Assembly: GCA_017591395.1 (NCBI GenBank)
Contig: WEDG01001540.1
Location: 124,001-188,000 of the forward strand
Source of the DNA: Schistocephalus solidus
Taxonomy: Eukaryota > Platyhelminthes > Cestoda > Diphyllobothriidea > Diphyllobothriidae
Reading direction: 5' to 3'
DNA: 64,000 nt
Shown here piece by piece: positions 34,790 to 47,671 of the stretch. The stretch's first letter is position 1. Every line of letters starts with the position of its first letter. The notes under the pieces are model-generated. The model was not told the origin of the DNA. It saw only the letters and a program-made list of their open reading frames with translations, and made no database searches. Made by a program: the position numbers and the translations under genes.

Positions 34790-36001
34790 GAAATGAAAAG
34801 GCTGGTTCCTGATTGATATTGGAAAAACTAAATCACGGCTGTTTTCGTTTATCTTAAAGTTTGCAATTTTGAAACGAGTTCTGTATGCTTAGCGAACTAA
34901 TGTCACTTATTACTACGATTTCCAATGAATCTGACTTAGGATAACCTATGACATTATGAGCGATTGCGTTTTAAACTACAGTACATGTTTCTTCTCTGCT
35001 TTGTACGATAAAAATCTTCATGTATTACAAACCAAAATATGACAGTGATCACGTTGCGATCTACCTACTTTTTACACCACTTTGCTGGAAAAAAGTTTGG
35101 AACTCATATTCCTAGCAAATGTTTCCTTTACCTTTTTTTAACTTTTTAAGCTTAAAGGAAAGAATCTCGATAAAGGCTACTCCCAATAACAACGCATAAC
35201 ATGGTCTACCTTCTTGCCAATGGCTTAGCGTTCTCCCAGGGACCAAAATAGGTTTATGGATCTCCTCCGCAAAGCGTTTAAAAATGTCCAATTCTTCGAT
35301 TTAAAACCAAAACTTTAGAGCAGTAGAATCTCAAAAATTAAGGCAATAGAATTTGCGTCATTTTTAATTGTCCCTTCTTACACTATAATTACTGTGCATT
35401 GATTTGTGACCCTTTGATATCATTCATTTTGCAAATTTTCTGCTTTTGTCCAAGCGAAGTTTTTAACTGATGCCGATAGCACACTATCGTGTCAGTGTCA
35501 ACTTACGTTTTCTCATTTGTATCATCAAATTCTATTTGAGTTAACGTGATTTTCAGGTAAAAACTGAGAAAAAGTATTCATTCGCTTGATGAATTTAGAA
35601 ACCTGTCGCAAGATGTGACCGTTTAACCACGCGTTACTTTAGGCATTTAGGTTTTGATTCACTATCGCAAATGCAACGGTTTGTCAATTATTCCAAACTA
35701 TTTTAGCAAGGGGACCTTGGCTTGTTATAACAGACGAATGATAAAAGTACTACACGATTTCCCGAAAAACTGTAATGTAACAACCTAGAAATCCATAAAT
35801 TCAAATCATATTCTCTGACAATTTTTGGGTAAAAATCAAGAGATATTGTGGAGAGGAACTCGAGGCACGTGCCAAAAGAACAAGGAATTATCAAAAGTTT
35901 GGCTTAACGGATAAAGACAATCATTCTGCCAGCTGGCAAAGATCGTTCTACAGTAGAACTTAACAACTCTGATTAACAAAAGAAAGTTCAGAGCCTACTC
36001 G
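34790..36001. other. No recognised gene
   Basis: AT-rich, with no open frame above 63 codons. The last part may include decayed N-terminal sequence of the PLE that follows. Confidence 0.5.
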
Positions 36002-37480
36002 ATGATTACTAATCTTATAAGCTATGTTCAGTCTGGCAAAACTCAAAGCGAATGGTGCAATCACGCCAAACGAAAAGTTTTCAGTAAACTAATTAACATA
36101 GCCATGGTACCATTTTATGGTCTGCTGAAACTGCATAGAGAAAACATACAACCTAGGCCCACCATCTCTCCTTGTGGCACTCGTGCATAGGGTTTCGAAA
36201 AATGGATGTTAGATCACTTTTGTTTCCTGGCAGTAGGTTCACTAACAGCCGTAGCTTATGACAATCAGTTCCTTAAACAGATAAAGCATCGAATGTTAGA
36301 ACTGGACCTCGGTTCACGCTTCACCTCCATTCCACAGCAATTAGCGATGGATGTGGTGAGACAATATTTAACCAATCTCCTTGCGGAGCGGGACAAGCCC
36401 GCTGAAGTCCGAATATTTTCTCGAACTTCCACGTCATTGCCTTAATACCTACCTCATATTTGCTGGACAAATGTAATAACAAAGTAAAGACACTACCATG
36501 AATTCCCCTTATCAGATCTGATTGCTGAAGTAGTCCTTCAACGGATAGAACAATTTGTCTTCACCATGTACCTACCAAAGGTTTGAGCTCGTTATATCGA
36601 TGATAATTTTGTTCTGACATTAAAAACTTTACCAAATAATTGAACTCGGTTGGCCTGAATATCAAATTCACGATGGAAGCTGAAACAAGAAGGCAGCTTC
36701 ATTTCCTTGGTTTCCCTGTGCGCTGGTGATGAAGTAAACAACTGTAACCTACAGTATTCAGAAAGGTCACCAGCGCAAAGCAAATACTGCACTTCAACAT
36801 AAATTCCCCTCTGTCTCACGAACATAGCTGCGTCCAAACTCCATTCCAAAGAGTTGAAATAAATTGCAACATGCCAGCTAAAAAAGAGTTGAACGACAAT
36901 TACTTCATGACCTCTTCCTAGCTAATGGATACCCCAGCTATTTTATCAACCAAAGCAAGAGCCCAGTGAACAGACAATGGCCAAAATAACAACAACCCGA
37001 AGTCTGGAGGGCCATCCCCTACATAAAACTGGTCTCAGAGGCAGTCTATCGACTGTTATAACCTGCCGGTGTAGGAAAAGCTCATTGACCACAGGCGAAA
37101 ATTCACCGCCGTTTTATGAAACCAAAGGACAGAATACTCCTTACCAAAACCTCCGTAATTATCTACCAAATAATTTGTAATTATGGGGACTGTAACTACA
37201 TTGGGGAAATGGCCGAAAATTGCAGACCCGCTTACGTGAGCATGAACTGCTGGCTCGGAGACTAGACTGAAACTCACAGCTTGCAATCCAATTTTGGAGG
37301 AACTGGCCATACTTTTGACATTCAAGGGGCAATCATTTTAGCCCGGGGTACCTCAAAAGCGAAACGACCGAGGATTGAAAAATTTCTTCAAATGCCAACT
37401 TTATCAACAGGTACCTATACCTTCCTGTGGCCTGTAAAGGTCTGCATCCTCACGAGCATAAAGACCAGAAAATGATGGTC
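36002..37480 (+). mobile_element. Penelope-like element D, diverged lineage, degenerate
   Basis: Seen: PFYGLLKLHRENIQPRPTIS (36111-36170; the Y(G/K)L.KxHK...RPI block of PLE RTs), KWMLDHF, then LDLGSRFTSIPQQLAMDVV (36304-36360; motif A region, with SRFTSIP where VTSLFTSIP is usual) and RYIDDNFVLTL with YIDD at 36593-36604 (motif C). Far downstream IIYQIICNYGDCNYIGE (37158-37208) is a GIY-YIG start, followed by GHTFDIQGAIILARG (37307-37350). Many stops between these blocks. The sequence differs clearly from copies A and C, so this is a separate PLE lineage. A hammerhead-like motif follows at 37712. Confidence 0.85.
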
Positions 37481-37711
37481 ACACAAAACATCAGAAGTGT
37501 GCGTAAAGACGGCATCATGACGAACCCAGTGGAAGAGTAGTCAGGCTTACAAGCTCCATCTACCGAGGTAAAGAAGTGCAGCATCAGCGCACGTCAAGCT
37601 GAACAAGCATTCGTACAAAGGCCAAGACAGTGAATGAGGAAAAGATCAATCCGTCCAAGGCCGAGAAGTTCAGCTAGTCATTAAAACTGATCGATATTGA
37701 TAGTAAACGCT

Positions 37712-37760
37712 CTGACAATTGAGGGGTGACCAAACTCTTCGAAATGTCCGCGATAAAACA
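37712..37760 (+). ncRNA. Hammerhead-like motif downstream of PLE D
   Basis: CTGACAA (37712-37718; CUGANGA with one change), TTGAG ... CTCTTC as stem II (GAG/CTC core around about 11 bases), GAAA at 37741-37744, then TGTCCGCGATAAAACA, comparable to CGTCAGGCGAATAAAAC at 27.1 kb. About 230 bp after the nuclease, on the element strand. Confidence 0.6.
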
Positions 37761-40305
37761 AACCTGTTCCGATGAGCAAAGTTCAGTTCTTTTTCACAAA
37801 TCCCGTGAAATCTATGCTTACTTATAGAATGCACGGTGTTCATAAAGTCCTTACACAGTTTCGAAAATCCCTAACGCACGTTCAATCAAAAGTGTGCTAA
37901 CTGGTCATAAAAAAGACAAGTCTTGATGGGTATCCTACTATAATTTAAGATATATGTATGTATTTTCTTTTTATAATAATTTTCCACTTTTTGGAATACT
38001 TACAAGTCGTGAGAAGACACTACATTGTTAATTAAAAATTTCAGAGAACTTCATTTAACTGACGGCCAAACTCATTAAAATATTTTGAATTGGCTACCAA
38101 ATATCACAATCCAATAGACCCGAAATCAGCGAAAAAGATACATTCAAATTTGCGAAATCTGTTGAATGGAGTTTAAAATTACGTTATGCGTATATTCAGT
38201 GAATTCAGTATTGCCCTAACAACAGTGAATTCACTTTAAAATTTATAATTTCATAAAATGGGCTATCTCATTTTTCAGGATATGCCGGAAGAATATTGTT
38301 GTGTTTTTGAATTTTTATCGTATGATAAACTTAGAAGTGAATAGATTCAGTGCGTTTTTTAGATGCTTACACTTTTTGATGGACAAACGTCTTTTTACGG
38401 AAAAGGTTCTTGCCATAACAACATTATAAATTTCAAAATTGAAATTGTAAGAACATATGAGGCAATCTGCGAAAATTAATATTCATCAAGTACTCAAAGT
38501 ATTGCACGTAGTAGTCATAATTCCTTCATCCATGAATAATAAGGGTTAAAACCTTTAACTAAAACAAGCATCCTGTGAGCATGCATTACATGTGAAATGG
38601 TTCATAAATAACATCTTTCAAAACAATTGGATTGGCAGAGACGAACTAAGTTTCTTGTCAGCACGTTTACTCGATCAATCCTTGCTGAGCTCTTTTGCTA
38701 CAAGATAATTTCAACTAAATTGCTTGTTCCACAATTTAACTCTGACCGAATTAAATGTTAGAATAACCAACGCACTTTCAGCAGCTACAGTGCATCAATA
38801 ATGACACGTATGCTGAGGGTCTGGAAATTGACTCGACAAATGTAACAGTGAGAACAGTTATCTGTCTAAAATGGGGAACTCAAAGAGTACAGCAAGCGTT
38901 AACTTTCACAAACGAAATATTTATGTGCTTTTACGAAATGGTGCTATAACTTACACAGCATGAGTTATTAACGTTGTGATCTGTCATGGGAATCTCTTAA
39001 AACCTCTCACCATCTAAGGTACACTCCAACTGTTTAAGCATTTTGCACTTACGGAAAAAGTCAACCCTTATACGTCAACCTCAGACGGACACAGTTCCAG
39101 GTATCTCGTGCCTACAATTTACGTATTTCTCAACTTGCGGACTGACAGTAGTCTTTGAAAGGACAGGTTATTTCGGCTAGAAACTCTTTATCTGAAGACC
39201 TTGTAACAGCGCCACTTGTTCATACGCCTTACCTTATGCAAGAGTTCATTAAGCCAATAAAAGAAATTACCTGTTCCGATTTTCAGCCCGATTCTTCGAG
39301 AGCGCTATGAATGATTACTCGGATGTCATAACATGTATCCATGTCAGTTAGCCTGTGAATTTAATCTAAATTTCGGACGCCTTTTCTATCATTGGGCTAT
39401 GAAACTTCATTTATATTCAGCATTTGGCATCAGTGAAGTCTCAAAGTGAACCTTTCGCTCACGGATATGTCAAATTGATATTTGTTTTCTTCTAAATATT
39501 TTGAACACACATAATTAGTTGGTGTTCCCCTAAGAGTTATTTTTGGGGTTTCAGAACAGTTTGAACTTTATAGATTTTTGTGATGTATCATTGGCAGTTT
39601 ATCATTTTTGTATGCTTGACCAAACACCACTTAAGTATTAGGGAGCATGCACATAGTATCACACGAAAGAACATGTTTAAATTGTGAACATTATAACGTT
39701 GACACTATCAAAATCCTTACAGGTGGGCTTTTGAATTTGAGCCGCCATTTTTGTTTTTTCTCCATTCACGTGGAAATTTTCTGTAATTATATGCTACTCT
39801 CAATAGTTTCCTTATTTTTTTTCACTGCCTTGCTTGTCTGAACCATAGACATGAGATTATCTCTACAGCACACAAGCACCTTTTCGAAAGAACAACGAAA
39901 AAATCACCGAATAAATCCCACTTTTCCGCCAATATGTTGGATTTGTGATCCTCTTGTGTTATCTTCAGCATGGTTTCATCAACAAAAGCCCTTGCAGCGG
40001 AAAAAACCGCTGCCGTTGGCAAATCGCCTTGAAACATTGCGCAAAAACAAATTGTCAATGCCAGGCTTCCTATCTACATTTTGTCGTTCGATATTAAACA
40101 AAGTGCACGATATGAATCTAATTTTGTTAAAAAAAGAAACACAGTAAAACTGAAGTCATTTGTCTTCGAGAGACAGGGTTAAATAGTGATATTGACGCAC
40201 AACTCATTGGCAACCCGTCTTCCTACTGCTTTCAAAAAGAAAGAAAATCTACATCACGCAGCAGAGGCTAAGGGGTGGCTATTTTGTCAACCAGAATTGT
40301 AGGTT
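37761..40305. other. No recognised gene
   Basis: AT-rich. Overlapping opposed frames 39822-40058 (-) and 39851-40147 (+) show no motif. Confidence 0.55.
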
Positions 40306-40309
40306 AAGT

Positions 40310-40372
40310 TCCTATCACACACCGTAACCCCTTAACTGGCGATATGAACATCCACATTTCTTATTTTCGCTA
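40310..40372 (+). mobile_element. Small fragment of the non-LTR family 3' region
   Basis: TATCACACACCGTAACC and AACTGGCGATATGAACATCC resemble 41133-41185 of the adjoining copy (TATCACACACCTCAATC, ATCTGGCGATATATATACATCC). A second, broken copy therefore lies directly in front of the duplicated block. Confidence 0.5.
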
Positions 40373-40710
40373 AATTCGTACAATCCGGCAGGCAGAAATC
40401 TACGGTCCTTCCTTACAATTTTGGTATTCTTCAAGGTGCCAGCCTATCCCCTCACCTCTTCTCCCTCAACACTGACGATTTGAGATCACCAAACGACTGT
40501 TTGTATAAAATATTTTGACGATATGGTAGTTAGCCATCCTCTTAAAAATCAGACACACCTTCAGTGTCTGTAGGACGGTCTAGACCATATCTCAGCTTGG
40601 TCGTCAGATAATAGTCTCAACCATGAGAACTCTATTCAATGTGTTTTTTTTCGCCTGCGACCCCCTACTTGTTCTGAATCCTCAGCCGTTACGGTACCTT
40701 GGCGTTTGCT

Positions 40711-41053
40711 GGGAATGTCTAACTTCCCATGAAGAGCCAATCACGCGAAAAAGCAATGCGCACGCCTCCCGCGCTGGCTGTAGCCGCAGTGACCCCTTCA
40801 GATCTGATTGGCCCATGTCTGCGAGAAATCGCTCGGATTTTCTCCATCTTCCTCTTAAAGTGGATTGGACAGAACATGACCAATCTAAACGGGACGCTAC
40901 AGGGACACACAGCTTTTCATGTCAGTTTTGTTGAATTAACTTCCGCTTAGCTGATCGTGTTCTCTTGCTCTAATACGTTGTGGTTGGGACAACCATCGAT
41001 CAATACACTTCGTGCGACCTCTAAGTATCAGGCTGGGTCATAACAGCGTTGCT
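40711..41053. mobile_element. 343-bp insertion nested in the non-LTR remnant
   Basis: Absent from the related copy at 9.6-10.6 kb: the reading runs directly from RYLCV to LSFSLH there. Flanked by TTGCT on both sides (40706-40710 and 41049-41053), consistent with a 5-bp target-site duplication. GC-rich relative to its host. Contains four CCAAT boxes within 150 bp: CCAAT at 40737-40741 and 40880-40884, ATTGG at 40807-40811 and 40863-40867. No terminal inverted repeats and no tRNA-like boxes seen. Origin unknown. Confidence 0.6.
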
Positions 41054-41618
41054 CTGACATCCCATCTTTCATTCTCCATATATATTTATATTCTTTTTAC
41101 TAAAATTCGTACACTTCTCTATTATATTCGTCGTTGGCATACTTATCACACACCTCAATCACTTATCTGGCGATATATATACATCCATATTTTCTGCTTC
41201 TCATCCAAGCTTGATCACCCGGGATTTTTCAGCTTAGCTTAGTGGATTTGCTGATTTTAAAACGTATCATCCGAATGCTCTCTTCTGCTGCCGGCGTTTC
41301 TTATACTGTTTGAGTGGATAAAATAAAAAACGACACTTTGCAAGAGCCAAGCAATTTGCTGAGCGAATTCTTGATTATGTTACCCATTTCCTCCACTCCG
41401 ACCTCATTGCCGTGAAGTCTTCCCGTCCCATGCGTCGAGGTTTTCCTCATATCACTTGCTGTACACTGGCAGATCAGCGTTCTGTTTTGCCATTTCTAGC
41501 ACGCTACATAACATGTGCAGAGATTGAAATACAGAAGCTGAGAGTGGAACTGCATTCCTCATTAGATGTCAATTTTTAAACTTTTGATTCTTGCATATTC
41601 TGTTAACTTATCCCATTC

Positions 41619-41660
41619 TCTGTGTGAATGGAGTCATTTTGCCGAAACGTTTGAATGATA
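41619..41660 (+). ncRNA. Weak hammerhead-like motif
   Basis: CTGTGTGA, then a short GG/CC stem, GAAA (41644-41647) and CGTTTGAATGATAC. The tail resembles the CGTC-GGATGAATAAG segments after the PLE nucleases, but the first box does not match CUGANGA. The mirror copy is at 48465-48509 on minus. Confidence 0.3.
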
Positions 41661-42547
41661 CTTTCTAAATAAAGCGTTTTCCTCGCATACTCAAACGTCC
41701 AATTTAGTACGGAGAATTGTAGCCAAAAATTTAATCCTGGGTTGATCTTGACCTAAGCTTTCATAAAATGCATTTTCCCTTCATAGTCTCTTAGCCACAA
41801 CCTCAAGCAATGTCTATGGTCTTCTAATAGAGTGGCATCTCTTTTCTGAACAACTATTATAGAGTCGATCCCAATGCATTGCTGGACTAATTAAATGCAT
41901 ATGGTTATCCTTTGGCCATGACTACCTACAACAATTTTTCATAATCCACATATTTTGTCTAACAGGACATTACGTCTGAAGCATATGTAGCCGCGCAACA
42001 GTTGCCACCATATACTGCATAAAAGCACAAGTAAGCATAAATCTATAGATCTGTGAGTAATGCTATGAACTCGGTTGAGGGTGCATATGACATTTATTTT
42101 CCTTATATCCAACAGCCCAAATCTCATAATGTTTGTATTGTGGAGGCGGATATTTCGAGTATGAGCTTACGTGATGCTTTGGAGCTAACCGTTCTTTTAA
42201 GCTCGAAGCCCTCCCAAGGCATGTCTTAAGTGTTATGCATAAGCTGCGCATTAAAATTATATATTATCGTCAGCGGAAGAATATACCGACAGCCATATTT
42301 AGCGTCTACTGTCTCCTTTGTTTGGATAAGCGCTGATAAATCTTTGCTGCGTTTAGTGCACTCCATTTTATGCAGGGGTTTAAGGATGATAGGCCCCGAT
42401 AGCTCTAAAATATCACGATAAATTGGCGCTCATCGATCGAGTTACGAGACATGCTCGTCCAGTTTTGTCTTGTGACCCCTTTTAGAGCACTAACAGGACG
42501 TTGCATACCGAAAAATTTCGTGTACATGTGATAGGGGGCTGACAATG

Positions 42548-42720
42548 ACGATGGAGACCGGTAAGGCCATTTCTGACTTATTAGCCGTCATCAGCCAGTC
42601 ATGCACAATACCATTACGTTTTCACGTTATTAGTCACTATGCGACAGCCTGTGAAGGCTCTAGGTTGAGCCCCGAGGCACAACGGGACGAATATGCCCCA
42701 TAAAATGATCGATGCACGCA
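42548..42720 (-). mobile_element. SINE, copy 3
   Basis: The minus strand ends with GGCTAATAAGTCAGAAATGG and CCGGTCTCCATCGTCATTGTC, the shared SINE tail. The head region (to about 42720) has GGGGCTCAACCTAGAGCC, at best a decayed B box. Confidence 0.65.
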
Positions 42721-42744
42721 AATTCGTAATGATTAATATTCCAG

Positions 42745-42920
42745 ATCATAACCGACAAGACAACGAGCCCGTGGCTCATTAGTGGAGTGTGTGCCTTCAT
42801 GACAAAAAATCTTGGGTTCGAATCCCAGGTGGTCCACAAAGGGGATTGGGTATGACTGACTGGTGATGGCTAATAAGCCAGAAATGACCATTCCGGTCTC
42901 CCTTGTCTTTGTCGGTACTC
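42745..42920 (+). mobile_element. tRNA-derived SINE, copy 4 (intact head)
   Basis: Starts GACAAGACAACGAGCCCGTGG. It has an A-box-like GTGGCTCATTAGTGGAGTG and a perfect T arm CTTGGGTTCGAATCCCAGG, then the tail GGCTAATAAGCCAGAAATGA, CCATTCCGGTCTCCC and TTGTCTTTGTCGG. It is the copy with the best Pol III promoter. It stands head-to-head with copy 3, about 25 bp apart. Confidence 0.82.
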
Positions 42921-42924
42921 CATC

Positions 42925-45900
42925 AGTTCTAAAATATGTCCACCGGACAAAGTCCTAGATTGAGTCAGAAAAATAAAATGAACTGTGTTAGAGGATAAGG
43001 CAGTGCAGTGCAGCGAAATAAGCAAAGTGCTGGACAGAACACGGGTAACTGCGCATTTTTCTGGGTACGAAGGTCTACAGGTCTAGGTGGGGAGCACGTG
43101 ACCATAAGGGAGAAGTTGCAGCCGAAAAGACGAAAACAATTTAAACCTACGGAAAATTACCATTACACATGCGTGCACATAAGGAAATGAATCAACTGAA
43201 CGTTCAGTGTCCAGGAGGATTAATGCGCCAGAAGTTGACAAGCAGATGTGAAAACAAACGTGTTGCACCTGTTTATGGCCTACTCGTACAGATGAACCCC
43301 TAGAACTACCACAAAAGCTAAAATCTAAATGAATGATGCAACAATGCCATTGTAGGTTACATTCAGCAATTAGTTACCTGCAGTAATCGAATGTCGGTGT
43401 GTTAATGTCGTAATTTTATTAGTACTAATAATGACTTCAGTATCGATGAAATTAAGCCAGAAATAATTGTCAGATGTCAGTTTGGAATATTTGCTCTGTT
43501 TCATTTAAATACCTTGCCACTTTTCTTCAAACCAAACTTACTGTTTTCCTCCATGTCATGCAACAAAAACAAATTATTTGGCTTCTTTATAGATTCTGGA
43601 ATGAAAGGTGTCAATCTAACCCTTAATTAACCAAAGCATAAGACGGCAGTTGGACTCTAAAGTACATGAGCTCGCAATCAATTTTCGTACGACTTCCTTG
43701 CTATCTCTTTTTTAAACTTCCAAACTCAAAAACAATAATAAAACGTCTTTTTCATGCTTATTTTATATTCATTGTACTGTATTAATATATGTTCTCCCGT
43801 TTCACCGCAACAAAAATGCCTGAATAACGATCCTAGGCTGTGCATCACCATGATATCCACATCAGATAATTCTGGTCATTGATTTGCGGTGAGGATGGCA
43901 TAGAATTTTTAATTAAAGATGTCTCTGGTTTATATGATAATTATCAGTCGGTAAATATATACGCCGAAACTCGCTTAACACTTACGAGAGTTTTTTGTTG
44001 GCTTGCAAATAGAAAAGCTTATTCATGCCAGGTTGCGAAATAAGAAACGATTTGCATACTAACTCCCGCCTGGTTGTATTCCGTTTTTTACTGAAGTTTT
44101 TATCTGTGCACCTTGTCAGAATACAATCAAAAAAGCTTTAAGTGACATTTTACTCGGCATTGGAACCAAAGAACCGTGATAAAGTTTTATGCATGTCCGC
44201 TAAACACAAGATGCGTATGCTCCATTTACAGATTCGTTTCTTCTCCTGTGTTCCTATTTGAAAGCCTGGTCTAAAAATTAATCCTTTTGGAATAGAGCAT
44301 AAATAAGTATGGGGATACAAAAATACATCATGCATTTGAAATTCTTATAATTTTACCCTATTTTTGTCGAAATACTTGTTCTTGCAAGCAAATAATTCAA
44401 GATGGGATCATTTTCTAATAATCGAATAAAATAAATTCCCCAGTTTCTAAAGTTTGTTGGAATTTCTGTATGTCAAATGCTGAATGAAAAACGTTACTAA
44501 ATGTGACGTAATTTTCACTGGATATGCCTTGAAGGTAGGCTTTCTATAAGTAAGAATTTTACGTTATACTTTAAAAATACTGTACTTCCATATGGCTGTT
44601 TAAGGATAAGTAAACTTATATCAATCAGTTCTGAAAATTTGATACAATAAGCATTTTAATTTGAGGCTGCATTTCAGTCTTCAGTCCTAATTTCAACGCT
44701 CTTGGCACATAATTAATGGTAGGCATGCAGTAATATGCATTTTAACCAAAAAGCATAAACCACTCAATAGATAAATCATTCAGAACATTGTTGTGAAATT
44801 CAGGAGGACCCCCAGATATGTTGTGTCAAACTAAGCCTAGATTGCAATTTAAAGTCAATATTCGATGAAACTAGAAATAAATTCGACCATTTCAAGATAT
44901 CCTTCTGAACATAAACTTAAATTATACGCAGTACTTAGACAAATCCCTCCATCTAAGCAACCGTATTAAAATCTGCAGTAAACATGTGGTTTGTTCAAGC
45001 ATGTTTGTAAAAACGGACATGTTAAGCTAATTGGTTTTCCGGTTTGTGAGACATATTTTGAAACATCAGCCAATCCTGATTTCAAATCTCTCAGCTTTTC
45101 TGCCCCAGGCCTGAGTTATGGACCACAAAGTATGCTTAATTTGAAACAAATTATTTATTTTTCTTACGTCTTTTCTACCCTTCAGAGTTTCAAATGTTTC
45201 CTTCCACTTCGTTGCTCCGAATTATGGAGGTAAGTAAATCGAACGAAGTTTCCTAAGCACAGGAAAGCTTTAAGCACAACTAAATACTACATTTGGTTTT
45301 GCTTTGTTATCTGCTAGAAATATTCTTTGCTTTAAATAACTGTAAGGACAGAGAATGTGAGTGCTAAAGATATTTTGTGATTCTTTCTAAACAACTTCCA
45401 TTATTCTTAAGGTTCTCACTGTAAAATTGTTGTAGCTTACCAACAACAACAACTGATAAACGGCATCTCTGACGGCCAGTTTTATCTTAAAATGTTAAAA
45501 ATGTTCTCAGAGCTTTATGGTGAAGGAAAGGCCAAATTTTATTCTGCAGAGGTGACCTACAGTGATGTAAAACTTTGATTCAAACCTCCCAGTCCGTGTT
45601 TGGTACCAGCCAGCAAGGGAAAGATGACAAGTCCTTAGCCATGGCTTACAAACATAAAAGCAATGCATGCCATTTGAAGTCCATTGCACGTACCTTTAGG
45701 ATTGAAATTCTACAAACAGACCTCCACGTCTGGTCTCAGTTAACGTGGCTAATATTCGCAAAGCAGCCTTAATCACTGTATTGCAGGATGACCAGCAACT
45801 GCGGATCCGAAAAATACGTAGCTAAAAGTTAACGACTCAGCCACCAACAAGACTAAAGGAAATCTTTTAGGAAAATTTACGGCATCATTAACGGAAAAAA

Positions 45901-47671
45901 ATGCACGGTATGATTTGGAATCGTATTTGAATGTAGATTTAAGAACCTTCCTTACATGAGTCTATCTCGTCTTGGCACAACCGTGTCGCCAATTTACTCC
46001 ACTGCCCACGAGTCATAGTAAGTTGCGGGTTCCGATGCAGCTCAACAGTCAGTTATATGCATGCCACGGACCAGGCACACAGCGACATACAATGAGAGCC
46101 GCACACATAACCTTCCAGTTTCCAAAGAGGGGTATGCCAAGTAACTACTGTAAACGTCAGAGATTCATTAACCTGCTACCGGTAAATGATTGTTCTTCTT
46201 TAAGGTATCAACCTCTGAATCAAATTATTATTGCTATTAAAATGACTGATTTGCCATGCCAATTCAAACAAACGTGCAATCACAAAGTATCTCCAGTTTC
46301 CATTTATTCTTACTACTAGCAGTCGGACACAACAAGGTTAATCGAGCAACTTTTTAAAAAAGTGTACTTTCGGTTGAAAACCTCGTTCAAAATTTCAAAC
46401 TGATAACCTCATCTCCTCTAAACCTCTACGCTTAAGTATTTGTTGAAAAACCAATGCACATCTATAATGTTATCTCCTTATACCTTTTCCAACGGGATTC
46501 AGTTTAATTTCTTCGCATCCAGTAAAACTAATTTTACCCAGAAAACCGTAACAGCATAATTTTTTTTAACAAGGCTTACTTTATAAGAATATCACGCGCT
46601 TGCACTTCCAAAGAGATGATATGTCATCTACATATAATCGATTTGAATGAAATTTTAAGCGCATTATGCTAGCTTCAGCGAATACATACCTTATGATGTC
46701 AAACTCAGGTGCCCTTTCTCCGCGCTAAGACAAAATGTGTTTCCGTTTTTAATTTCCTACGGCTTTAGTTCCTGTTGAGCTACACACAAATTGAAAGCGG
46801 TGGTTCATATAAGTCCCTCAGAAAGTACACGTGCTATTTTAATCCAATGAATTTTTAAATTGGGACAATAATTGGGCTAAGTCTCAAGCTCTACTTATGC
46901 AAGTATATGGCCGTTTAATGTGAGCAGAGATTTATTGTCCATCACATGAAGACTTGCACTTAAATTGTGAGCATTATTCCTCCTCTCTTGGCAGTATGCC
47001 GCATCGCAAATTACTAGCAGCTTAGGGTACTTAGTATAACGATACGTTTATCAGTTTGTTTAAAACAGCTCTATAAACCAATGATACATCGGTGGTAGTT
47101 ATCAATTATTCTGACAAAATTGAATCTGGGCATCCGTCTACACTGGCATCCGCTCCCTAAACACGCTAAGTGCTCCCGATAAATCAGTTGAGGCAAACAG
47201 ACATGTGACAGTAAACAATACTGAAAAATTCGCTTAAATACTCGGCAGCGGAAGTATTCTTTGATAAGTTTCCATCGATTGATAACCATTTTATTGCACT
47301 TGAATGCACCAAGTTGAAGTAAAAAGCCTATAGTTATGGGTGGCGCATGCCTTTCAAATGAAACCTAAATTAAACGTTAAGTACTACTGCAATGAATGTT
47401 GCACTAAAAAAATCTAACTGTCGGAATTTGGTCAAATAAACGTTATATTTGAAAATTTAAACATACGGATTTACACTTAACCACCCAAAATTTTGGTAAG
47501 CTAAATGACTAAGCGCTATCACACCAAAGCAAAAACATAGTTTGCAGCTACACCTAGCTGATTCCAACCACGTTCTGCCAGCAGTCCATCTACTACAACT
47601 GCGCGCGCAACGTCAGTTAATAAATTGTGTTTTAAAAGGCCTCTGTTGTCATACAGCTGGAAAGCAAGATG
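42925..47671. other. Spacer between the 2.1-kb inverted arms, no recognised gene
   Basis: AT-rich. The longest frame is 45972-46319 (+, 115 codons), unrecognised. A short CAA repeat lies near 45441-45453. No repeat family of this window was seen inside, so the spacer looks like single-copy DNA. Confidence 0.55.

Larger units (their letters stand above)
40373..41695 (+). mobile_element. Non-LTR retrotransposon remnant, RT 3' half
   Basis: Seen: NFGILQGASLSPHLFSL (motif B, 40420-40470), NTDDLRSPNDC, and a KYFDDMVVSHP block with YFDD at 40511-40522 (motif C). After the nested insertion come SFSIYIYILFTKIRTLLYYI and the C-terminal block with RRGFPHI and IEIQKLRVELHS near 41520-41560. AAACGTTTGAATGATAC and AATAAAG (41668-41674) follow, probably the element end. 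5'-truncated inside the RT at the duplication edge. Frameshifts make it inactive. Confidence 0.8.
40373..42455 (+). repeat. Left arm of 2.1-kb inverted duplication
   Basis: Reverse-complement match to 47672-49741. Outer edge AATTCGTACAATCCGGCAGG (left) and its complement ending at 49741; inner edge GAGACATGCTC at about 42445-42455 and 47672-47682. The arms differ by scattered single-base changes and short indels, so they are a real, slightly diverged pair rather than an exact mirror. The block holds a non-LTR remnant (to about 41700) plus about 750 bp of flank. Confidence 0.92.

Noticed and set aside
45972..46319. 115-codon frame in the spacer of the inverted repeat
   Set aside because: No recognisable motif; surrounding DNA is featureless.
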